From Coemansia sp. RSA 922 (lineage: Eukaryota; Kickxellomycota; Kickxellomycetes; Kickxellales; Kickxellaceae), in assembly GCA_027577415.1 (NCBI GenBank), contig JANBQS010000186.1:1-27850 (forward strand): a stretch of DNA of 27,850 nucleotides. Direction: 5' to 3'. The notes under the pieces are model-generated. The model was not told the DNA's origin. It saw only the letters and a program-made list of their open reading frames with translations, and did no database searches. Position 1 is the first letter of the stretch, and every line of letters begins with the position of its first letter. Shown piece by piece: positions 20,120 to 27,431 of the stretch. The translations under genes were made by a program, and so were the position numbers.

Positions 20120-23100
20120 ATGGAGGTTAAGCGCTTCTTCCTCCATGTCCGAAGCCACCCGCGCGCCGTTGCGCTAGTGCCAACACACGCAATTTCGGAC
20201 CCGAACGGCTCGTTTCTCAGCATAGCTATCCGCAAAAGCAGAGCCGACGAAGACAGCGGCGACATCAGGGTAAAGATAACGACCGAGTCCGTGTCAGCTT
20301 CATTGCAGTACTACTCGCCACTGGACATTGACGCGGTCTACGGGTGTGCAGGAATCTTGGACTACCAGGGCGACACTTTTATATTCTTTCCAACTCGCTG
20401 CCAGCCTGTATGCAACCTGACCGAGCTCAATGCTAGTGCGGGTAGCAGATCAGTTTTTCGCATAACGCAAGTAGTGTCGCTGTCGCTGAATGACCCAGTA
20501 TTCGATATGCAGGCCTGTCGTCGCGCATCGGGAGGAGTAATGATTGACGACCCAACGCAAGGCGAAATAGATATATACGGTATCACTAACCCATGCACAC
20601 AGATGTTGTCGTTTTTGGAAAGCGGCGCCTTCTTCTTTTCGCCGCAGTTTGACATTACACGAACGACTCAGTCACAGCGCATGCGTGCCATTGCGACGGA
20701 CGAGCCTGGCGTGTTTGACCCTGATCCAAAGTTCCTGTGGAATAGCAATATGCTGCAAGTGTTTACCGACTTTCGATTGCATATGTGTGGCACTGCCGAG
20801 CGCGAGGCCTTTGAAGCTGCTGGCTACGCAATGTCTCTTATTCAGGGTGCCGTGGACTCGTTCTATGCTGGCTCTCGGAATGGCAGCAATGCAGGGCCCA
20901 GTGACGCAGCGTTGGCCATGTATCTTATCTCGCGTAGCAGCTCAATGCGCTCGGGGATGCGCTTTCTGACTCGCGGCGTCGACGATGAGGGTGGCGTGGC
21001 TAACGAGGTAGAGACTGAGGTTATTATAGTTACGCGTAGCCTTACCTTTTCACACGTACAGATTCGCGGCAGCGTCCCCGCGTTTTGGACACAAGAGGGT
21101 CTTCAGATCGGATCTCACAGAGTGCATATCACTCGGTCGGCCAAGGCGACTATGCCAGCGACTCAGCGCCATTTCGCGGATCTGCTCGGCCGATACAAGC
21201 GCGTCAATGCCATTAACTTGTTGAAGCAGCACAATACTCCGAGCGCTTACGACGGCTCTGATAGTGGGGCCGGAGCACCCGAGGCCAGCCTCGGTCAGTT
21301 CTACCAGTCAATGATTGAGGCAATGGGGCTTCCATCCTCGATAGTATCCTATACTGGGTTTGACTATCACCACGAAGTCAAAGGCGGCAACTTTGACCGC
21401 GTGAGCGGCCTTATTCGTCAGATCGGTCCATTACTAACCAGCTACCAATACTATCTAGCGGATAACGAAAGCGACGTTGTTTTAGCCCTTCAGCGAGGTG
21501 TGCAGCGAACAAATTGTCTGGACTGCTTGGACCGTACAAATGTTGTTCAGAGCGTCATATCGCGCGCAGTATTAAGCGAGTTTATGCGACAGAACGCTAT
21601 TGTTCCGAGTTCTGCCATGAGCACGGCCATGGACGGCATTGGTCAGCTTTGGCGTGCCAACGGCAATGCCATTTCGCGCTCCTACGCGGGTACTGGTGCG
21701 CTCAAATCGGACGTTACGACAAGTGGCAAATCGGGGTGGGCAGGGTTCTTTAGTGACGCGTCAAAGTCGTTGAGCCGGCTGATGCAAAACAACTTTCAAG
21801 ACAAGGGCAAGCAAAGCGTCATCGATACACTGCTAGGTTCGGGTAACTCGGGTCTGGTTAGCAGACCAGTATTACTGTATGATCCGTATGAGCGAGAGAT
21901 TGCTGCAGATTTGAGCCGCGAACTGGAGCGAGTGAGCAGAAAGGACTCGATACACGTCCTGCTGTGCACATACAACTTGCATGGCAATGCATATCGCGGC
22001 GAACCTCTGGGCTCATGGCTGGTAATGCCGCGCAATGTACGACCAGATATTGTAGCCATTGGATTTCAAGAAGTCGTCAACTTGGACGTTCAGTCGGTGA
22101 TTGCCGCCGATACGGCTAACCGGCGCACTTGGGAGCAAGTCCTGACTGCTGAGATTAACGCTCAGTACCGAAAGGCATTTGGCAACAAAGCCGACGGCGA
22201 GTATGCCCTAGTGTCGTCGGAGCAATTGGTGGGCGTTGCGCTGCTGTTTTTCGCGCATGACGCCGTGTTCCCCCGCATCCACAACGTGCAAATGGTCAAA
22301 CATAAGACGGGTCTATCTGGAATGGCTGGGAACAAGGGCTGCGTAGCTATGAACCTTATGCTCGACGATACAAGTATTTGCATTGTTGCTGCGCACCTCG
22401 CATCTGGTACGAGCAATGTGGCCGAGCGTAACTCTGACTTTCACTCTATTCGTACTGGCACACGGTTCCGGCGAGGACGACATATCGACGAGCACGACTA
22501 TGCATTTTGGCTAGGTGACTTGAACTACCGAATCGAGCTCCCCTATGACCAGGCGCGAGCGCTTATTTCTCAGCGCCAATTGAAAAGTCTGATGATGTAC
22601 GACCAGCTCAGTATGCAAATGGCTTCGGGCAAGGTGTTCCGAGGGTACCAAGAGGCCGAGATACATTTCCCGCCCACGTACAAGTTTGACGACGGAACAA
22701 GTACCTATGACACTAGCGAAAAGATGCGAGTGCCGTCTTGGACTGATCGCATTATGTACAGCGGCAACAACGTCAGAGTCTTGGAGTACTATCGCGACGA
22801 AATAACCTTTTCTGATCACAAACCAGTGTTGGCCATGATGGAGTTTGACGTGGTCTCTGTTGACAAGGCACAAAAGCGGCAGATTTTGCGCAAACTCTAT
22901 GCCCGTCGACATGGAACCCTGGCAGATACAGCGTCTTCAAGCGGAGTACAGTCGCTGAAATCAGTCGAGCAGAGGCTTATAGACTGGGATACCGGCTCTG
23001 ACAGTGGACTTGGCGCCAACAAGCAGGTTTCGACTCCACAGATTAGCCAGATTGCTAGCATTGCTACCACTCTTCCTCCCCCAAGCTCCAGCACGCATGC

Positions 23101-23362
23101 GTGGTGGGACGACGAGCAGCAACAGCAGTCCATCTCAAAGGCGACCTCTAGATTCACTGGCGCCTGCCCGACACGCAATGAGCGATCTAACTCCATTGGT
23201 CGAGCGTTTATAAATCCATTCGCTTTGACAATATCCGCCATGGCTTCTAGCGCAGTCTCGCCTGCAACTCAGATGCGTCCAAAGCCGCTGGTCAACATTA
23301 TCGATGATCCATTCGCCGATGACGCCGCTGGACTATCTTGGGAGCCAATTACACCAATGTAG
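20120..23362 (+). CDS. Synaptojanin-like polyphosphoinositide phosphatase (SAC1 + inositol 5-phosphatase)
   Basis: The intronless 1080-residue protein removes phosphates from PI4P/PI3P (SAC domain) and PI(4,5)P2 (5-phosphatase), acting in endocytosis and Golgi-endosome traffic. The SAC domain covers about 60-540, with catalytic RTNCLDCLDRTN (CX5R, Cys466-Arg472) intact. This makes it like yeast Inp52/Inp53 rather than Inp51, whose SAC site is degenerate (family knowledge). The 5-phosphatase domain covers about 610-915: TYNLHGN, GFQEVV, GNKGCVAMN, FWLGDLNYRI, PSWTDRIMY and SDHKPV. The C-terminal ~165 residues are disordered and carry NPF (1032-1034) and DDPF (1062-1065), short motifs that bind EH domains and adaptor ears. 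The ATG at 20120 begins MEVKRFFLHVRSHPRAVAL. No adjacent gene shares the pathway. High confidence. Confidence 0.95.
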   Translation: MEVKRFFLHVRSHPRAVALVPTHAISDPNGSFLSIAIRKSRADEDSGDIRVKITTESVSASLQYYSPLDIDAVYGCAGILDYQGDTFIFFPTRCQPVCNLTELNASAGSRSVFRITQVVSLSLNDPVFDMQACRRASGGVMIDDPTQGEIDIYGITNPCTQMLSFLESGAFFFSPQFDITRTTQSQRMRAIATDEPGVFDPDPKFLWNSNMLQVFTDFRLHMCGTAEREAFEAAGYAMSLIQGAVDSFYAGSRNGSNAGPSDAALAMYLISRSSSMRSGMRFLTRGVDDEGGVANEVETEVIIVTRSLTFSHVQIRGSVPAFWTQEGLQIGSHRVHITRSAKATMPATQRHFADLLGRYKRVNAINLLKQHNTPSAYDGSDSGAGAPEASLGQFYQSMIEAMGLPSSIVSYTGFDYHHEVKGGNFDRVSGLIRQIGPLLTSYQYYLADNESDVVLALQRGVQRTNCLDCLDRTNVVQSVISRAVLSEFMRQNAIVPSSAMSTAMDGIGQLWRANGNAISRSYAGTGALKSDVTTSGKSGWAGFFSDASKSLSRLMQNNFQDKGKQSVIDTLLGSGNSGLVSRPVLLYDPYEREIAADLSRELERVSRKDSIHVLLCTYNLHGNAYRGEPLGSWLVMPRNVRPDIVAIGFQEVVNLDVQSVIAADTANRRTWEQVLTAEINAQYRKAFGNKADGEYALVSSEQLVGVALLFFAHDAVFPRIHNVQMVKHKTGLSGMAGNKGCVAMNLMLDDTSICIVAAHLASGTSNVAERNSDFHSIRTGTRFRRGRHIDEHDYAFWLGDLNYRIELPYDQARALISQRQLKSLMMYDQLSMQMASGKVFRGYQEAEIHFPPTYKFDDGTSTYDTSEKMRVPSWTDRIMYSGNNVRVLEYYRDEITFSDHKPVLAMMEFDVVSVDKAQKRQILRKLYARRHGTLADTASSSGVQSLKSVEQRLIDWDTGSDSGLGANKQVSTPQISQIASIATTLPPPSSSTHAWWDDEQQQQSISKATSRFTGACPTRNERSNSIGRAFINPFALTISAMASSAVSPATQMRPKPLVNIIDDPFADDAAGLSWEPITPM

Positions 23363-23400
23363 GATATTAGAGTATCTGTATTTATTGATAAATGAGATAT

Positions 23401-23811
23401 TTAGAGGTAGATGCCGCCAGCGGACTGAGGACCAACAATGATGGAGCCAGATGGGCCCATGATAGCAGCACCGCCAGTTGAGGCGCCCATGATTCCAACA
23501 CCGCGACCATAGCCGTAGCCCAGGCCGCCAAGCCCGCCGTAGCCACCATATCCCATCATGCCGTAGCCGCCGTAGCCACCATAGCCTCCAAAGCCTCCTA
23601 GACCACCGTAGCCCAAGCCACCGTAGCCCAAGCCACCGTAGCCCATGCCGCCGTATCCAAGACCGCCAAAGCCAGGCATAACGGAAGTTGCGCTATTGTA
23701 GTATGAGCCGGACGAAACCGACTCTGACCCAACCATACCACCGCCCAGGAACTGAGCCAGGGCAGCTGGTGCGGCAAAGAGAGTAAGAGCAAAGCTCGAC
23801 GCAGAAACCAT
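23401..23811 (-). CDS. Small secreted Gly/Tyr-rich repeat protein
   Basis: The ATG at 23811 gives 136 residues with a signal peptide (about 1-20, ending AAPAALAQ) and a short Ser/Tyr segment. A Gly-rich core (46-106) follows, built of G-L-G-Y-G and G-G-Y-G units with Met variants, then a hydrophobic Gly/Ala/Ile tail. The core is about half Gly. The 56 codons upstream in frame lack features of a protein, so this ATG is preferred. It resembles glycine-rich structural/surface proteins and adhesive or silk-like low-complexity proteins, but no specific family is recognised. The stop lies only 38 bp from the stop of the phosphatase gene, in convergent orientation, so the transcripts' 3' ends probably overlap. 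Real expression is plausible but unproven. Confidence 0.7.
   Translation of the reverse strand: MVSASSFALTLFAAPAALAQFLGGGMVGSESVSSGSYYNSATSVMPGFGGLGYGGMGYGGLGYGGLGYGGLGGFGGYGGYGGYGMMGYGGYGGLGGLGYGYGRGVGIMGASTGGAAIMGPSGSIIVGPQSAGGIYL
23603..23662 (-). repeat. 15-bp tandem repeats coding GLGYG units
   Basis: Four 15-bp units are visible, the first two identical (CCACCGTAGCCCAAG on the plus strand) and the next two with 1-4 changes. They encode GLGYG/GMGYG pentapeptides in the secreted protein. Slippage could change copy number between strains. Confidence 0.85.
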
Positions 23812-24580
23812 GTTGAGTGATGTCAATAAAATAAGCTCGAGAGTAGTTGGGTGTTTGAGTTGAGTTGATAATGCGTCTTGGGCCAAAAGTCGGATGTTGT
23901 GGCCTTTATGTATCTCGAGCAGAGAGTATGTTTTAGTGCTGCCGAATACACTGGTTAGCACACTTTTTTTTACAAACAAAGTTGGCTTGTAGTAACATAT
24001 CGCACTGCTGTTTTTGTTTCAACTACTTTTGTGCTTATTTTTTTATTCGTGTATGGTTACAGCAGTTGAAAATGTGCAGTGAAAGACCAGGTTTACGCTG
24101 AAATGATACTGCCACTCACAGGACAAAAGCGGATAATGTTGAGAAACCAGCCAACAAATTTCTCATCCTTTACTGCCAAAAAGTTCCCAACTTTCTGGTG
24201 TATACTGGAAGCCCGCCTGTGATTTACTTCCAATACATGTTTACTTACAACAACAATGGTCGAAGCCAGCTATATGCAAGGTGCCGAAGGGAGTAACGCC
24301 ACAAGTTGTCAAAAGTCTTATCAAGAATATATCCAAATTGTGATCAGCTGTGCCGTCCTTGCTCATTGTAGCCAAGCATGGCGCAGGCACAAGACGACAG
24401 TTCCAAGCAAAAGTAAAAAAAAAAAAGTACAATGACATGCATATTGCGTCTGAGACATGAGCCACCATGAAAATTTTAGAACTAAAGGCCGTGTTTAGAA
24501 TGTTTTTCCTTTTCATACCCATCTTTTTCCCATCAACGTATTGCTTTATAGTTATTGTCTACGACAAGAAGAGCACCATC
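23812..24580. other. Divergent promoter region between Gly-rich protein and TRP4-like copy 1
   Basis: 769 bp with no supported gene. The upstream in-frame ATG at 24467 adds 38 hydrophobic residues with no match to copies 2 and 3, so 24581 is the preferred start of copy 1. The region is not similar to the leaders of copies 2 and 3. Confidence 0.45.
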
Positions 24581-25705
24581 ATGACTATTATTGTAGAGGA
24601 GGAGAGACATCTCAAGGACATTCTCAAGCAGATTGTACTCGACCCAAAGTGCCTTACACCAGCGCATGTTGTCGGAGGCATACGCTCAATTGTGCGCGGC
24701 GAGGCCAGCGATGCTCAGATAGGCGGGTTCCTGATTGCGCTAAAGCTTCGTCGCATAGATAGCGATCCCGAGATGGTCGCAGCCATGGCACAGGAGACAC
24801 TTCTAGGCGCTACAGTCCCAGACATTGGGCTTGACGGCAAGCCCAGAGAAGAAATTGGCATGATTGTGGATATCGTTGGCACCGGCGGTGATGGATGGAA
24901 CACATTCAATATCTCCACCACGTCGTCACTAATCGCCGCCGCGACAGGGCTAACGGTGGCCAAGCACGGTAGTCGAGCATTCTCGTCCAACTGCGGGTCG
25001 GCAGATCTCCTAGAGGGCATGGGCTGCAACCTAAGTGCAATATTACCTGTACACGTCGCCAGGTTTCTCAAAGAGTATCGCTATTGCTTTATACTCGCCA
25101 ACAACTTTCATCCGTCTATGCATTATGTCAAGATGATGTGTAACGAGCTCGCGTTCCCGACCCCGTTCAAGGTACTAGGACCGATGATCAATCCAGTTGT
25201 TCCGCACCGCGCCGTAATTGGTGTCAACTCAAAGACGCTAGGCCCGGTCATGGCTGAAGCCCTTCGGATCATGGGCCGGCGTAACTACGCCGTTGTATGC
25301 GGCGATGAGAATCTCGATGAGATCAGTATTGCCGGCGATACACACGTTTGGCATATCCAGGAGAGCGGCGAGATTAAAAGCTACACGATTCATCCGCGCG
25401 ACTTTGGAGTACCAGCTCATCCGCTGTCTGAGGCAGCTGGAGCGACGCTAGAGGATAACAAGGCGACGCTACATCGCCTGGTGAGCAATGTGCTGGAAGA
25501 AAGGGATATTGCCGTTCGCGACTTTGTACTGATCAACACGGGTTTCCTACTGTACGTCGCAGGCACTGCGTCGTCGATGGAAGAGGGCGCCACAATAACC
25601 AGGCAGACGCTCGAATCGGGCAAGGTGAAGATGCTGCTAGAGAACTTTGCTAAAGCAAGCTACACGATCACCTGTATGTGTGAATCCTCTCAGCCACCTT
25701 CATAA
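24581..25705 (+). CDS. TRP4: Anthranilate phosphoribosyltransferase-like protein, copy 1 of a tandem array
   Basis: Family reaction: anthranilate + PRPP to phosphoribosyl-anthranilate, step 2 of the tryptophan branch. The ATG at 24581 aligns with the starts of copies 2 and 3 and gives 374 residues. The PRPP/metal elements are intact: [21 protein letters not shown], and the acidic pair in GDENLDEIS. In the acceptor site KHGSR replaces the usual KHGNR, and CNEL replaces the VRxEL element, losing its Arg; FHPSMHYV keeps the His-Pro. The TIFNxLGPLxNP region is TPFKVLGPMINP. These changes suggest an altered acceptor or weak activity; this is inference. Residues after about 355 (KASYTITCMCESSQPPS) differ from copy 2. 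A GTATGT donor-like site at 25674 could mark an unrecognised intron. The 25209-25464 region is almost identical to copy 2. Confidence 0.85.
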   Translation: MTIIVEEERHLKDILKQIVLDPKCLTPAHVVGGIRSIVRGEASDAQIGGFLIALKLRRIDSDPEMVAAMAQETLLGATVPDIGLDGKPREEIGMIVDIVGTGGDGWNTFNISTTSSLIAAATGLTVAKHGSRAFSSNCGSADLLEGMGCNLSAILPVHVARFLKEYRYCFILANNFHPSMHYVKMMCNELAFPTPFKVLGPMINPVVPHRAVIGVNSKTLGPVMAEALRIMGRRNYAVVCGDENLDEISIAGDTHVWHIQESGEIKSYTIHPRDFGVPAHPLSEAAGATLEDNKATLHRLVSNVLEERDIAVRDFVLINTGFLLYVAGTASSMEEGATITRQTLESGKVKMLLENFAKASYTITCMCESSQPPS

Positions 25706-26029
25706 ACGTGGATTACAAAATGTGGAGCTAGGCCGCAGACAAACTAGCCACCATCACGAGGATCCACCACAGACCATTATGCAGGGAATCCCACACACAC
25801 GCCAGAGACGATTCCCAAGATACCACCGGCCGCCACAGTGCATAGACTTATTCACACCTGCTATGCCAAATCCACCAGACAAGTCAGTCCTCCTCACTTT
25901 GACAGAACCCACCAAACACCTCCACCAAGAGCCACCATATATATGTAGGCAGCTTTCTTCTCTCTTGTAATTTTTATTCTTTCTGTCAACATTATTTTTT
26001 TTCTAAACTCTCCCTTTTTTCTTGTAACA
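25706..26029 (+). promoter_or_regulatory. Promoter/leader of TRP4-like copy 2
   Basis: 324 bp between copies 1 and 2. The last 200 bp (25830-26029) match the leader of copy 3 (27215-27431). They include a shared ATGCCAAATCC...CAGACAAGTCAGTC block, a TTTGACAGAA block, and a T-rich stretch ending CTTGTAACA just before the ATG. A TATATAT element at 25938-25944 lies about 90 bp before the start. Confidence 0.6.
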
Positions 26030-27118
26030 ATGAGCACCACAGTTGATCAGAGGCATCTTAGGGACATACTCATGAACCTTATTCTTGAGCCAGAAGGCTT
26101 TACCCCAGAGAACGCGGCCGGCGGTTTGCGCTCTATAATGCGCGGCGAGGCCAGCGATGCTCAGATAGGCGGCTTTCTAACTGCACTAAGACTACGTGGC
26201 GTAGATCGCGAGCCCGAAATGATTGCTGCTCTGGCGCAAGAGATGTTAAGCAATGCCCTAATACCGTGTATTGAGCTTGACGGCAAGTCTAGGGAGGACT
26301 TTGGCATAGTCGCCGACATTGTCGGCACTGGCGGCGATGGATGGAACACGTTCAACATCTCTACGACTTCGTCACTAATCGCTGCGGCAGCAGGGCTGAC
26401 TGTTGCCAAGCACGGTAGTCGATCATTCTCGTCCAACTGCGGGTCGGCAGACCTTCTTGAGAACATGGGCTGCAACCTAAGTGCAGTATTACCGGTACAC
26501 GTCGCCCAGCTTTTTGATGAGTATCACTATTGCTTTATACTGGCTAACATATTTCAGCCGTCTATGCACTATGTGACAAAGATATGGCGTGAGCTCAAAT
26601 TCTCTACGCCGTTCAGCGTGCTAGGCCCGTTGACCAACCCAGTCATCCCGAACCGCGCCGTAATTGGTGTCAACTCAAAGACGCTAGGTCCGGTCATGGC
26701 TGAAGCCCTTCGGATCATGGGCCGGCGTAACTACGCCGTTGTATGCGGCGATGAGAATCTCGATGAGATCAGTATTGCCGGCGATACACACGTTTGGCAT
26801 ATCCAGGAGAGCGGCGAGATTAAAAGCTACACGATTCATCCGCGCGACTTTGGAGTACCAGCTCATCCGCTGTCCGAGGCAGCTGGAGCGACGCTAGAGG
26901 ATAACAAGGCAACGCTACATCGCTTGCTGAGCAGCGAGCTAGAGGATAGAGACATTGCCGCTCGCGACTTTGTGCTGATCAACACGGGCTTCCTACTGTA
27001 CGTCGCTGGTACTGCGTCGTCGATGGAAGAGGGCGCCAAAATCGCCAGGCAGACGCTCGAATCCGGCAAAGTAAAGACGCTGTTAGAGAGCTTTACCAAG
27101 GCAACTTGGGCGCTCTAG
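26030..27118 (+). CDS. TRP4: Anthranilate phosphoribosyltransferase-like protein, copy 2 of a tandem array
   Basis: 362 residues from ATG 26030, no intron, a normal fungal size. Key elements: [19 protein letters not shown] in the N-terminal helical domain, [17 protein letters not shown] for PRPP, KHGSRSFSSNCGSADLLE, and GDENLDEISIAG. As in copy 1 the Asn of KHGNR is Ser. The VRxEL Arg is replaced by Trp (KIWREL, with Arg one position later), and the His of FHPxM is Gln (FQPSMHYV), while GPLTNP is retained. So PRPP chemistry is likely preserved and the acceptor pocket changed (inference from family knowledge of the Sulfolobus TrpD structure, residues Asn109 and Arg164). It ends normally at TKATWAL. 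The segment from 26656 to about 26911 is nearly identical to copy 1, and 26168-26373 nearly identical to copy 3. Confidence 0.85.
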   Translation: MSTTVDQRHLRDILMNLILEPEGFTPENAAGGLRSIMRGEASDAQIGGFLTALRLRGVDREPEMIAALAQEMLSNALIPCIELDGKSREDFGIVADIVGTGGDGWNTFNISTTSSLIAAAAGLTVAKHGSRSFSSNCGSADLLENMGCNLSAVLPVHVAQLFDEYHYCFILANIFQPSMHYVTKIWRELKFSTPFSVLGPLTNPVIPNRAVIGVNSKTLGPVMAEALRIMGRRNYAVVCGDENLDEISIAGDTHVWHIQESGEIKSYTIHPRDFGVPAHPLSEAAGATLEDNKATLHRLLSSELEDRDIAARDFVLINTGFLLYVAGTASSMEEGAKIARQTLESGKVKTLLESFTKATWAL

Positions 27119-27150
27119 GCTCGCTATCTCGCGGGTTTGTGGGGGGGGGG

Positions 27151-27157
27151 TGAGTCA
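27151..27157 (+). promoter_or_regulatory. Gcn4/CPC1-type site TGAGTCA
   Basis: Exact TGASTCA, the consensus of bZIP regulators Gcn4/Cpc1 of amino-acid biosynthesis, followed by T. It lies 275 bp before the ATG of copy 3, directly after the G10 run. No such site is visible upstream of copies 1 or 2. Function is inferred. Confidence 0.5.
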
Positions 27158-27198
27158 TCAGCCCTTGCCTAGACCCTTGTGAGCCGGCCAGATCCTTA

Positions 27199-27221
27199 GT
27201 GGCGGATTCACCATCCGCCAC
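27199..27221. promoter_or_regulatory. Perfect 9-bp inverted repeat (hairpin or dimer operator)
   Basis: GTGGCGGAT (27199-27207) and ATCCGCCAC (27213-27221) are perfect inverted arms around a 5-nt loop. The inner triplets form CGG-N9-CCG, the pattern of Zn2Cys6 activators, so it may be a transcription factor site. An RNA hairpin is also possible. The copy 2 leader lacks the pair. Confidence 0.55.
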
Positions 27222-27431
27222 ACTGCAAAGATTTCTTTACATTTGTTATGCCAAATCCGTCAGACAAGTCAGTCGCAAATTTGACAGAATCCGCTGAGAA
27301 CTTCAACCAAGAGCGACCATATTTTAGGCATCCTTTTTTTTTTGGCGCATCCATCTCTTCTCTTGAAGTTTTTTTTTATTCTTTCTGTTAACATTATTTT
27401 CTTAACTCGGTCTCCCCTTTTTCTTGTAACA

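Larger units (their letters stand above)
27119..27431 (+). promoter_or_regulatory. Promoter/leader of TRP4-like copy 3
   Basis: 313 bp between copies 2 and 3. Contains a G10 run (27141-27150), a Gcn4-type site, a perfect hairpin, then about 217 bp homologous to the copy 2 leader, ending CTTGTAACA before the ATG at 27432. No gene lies within. Confidence 0.6.

Noticed and set aside
24467..24580. Earlier ATG giving a 412-residue TRP4-like copy 1
   Set aside because: The extra 38 residues are hydrophobic and absent from copies 2 and 3; 24581 aligns with their starts.
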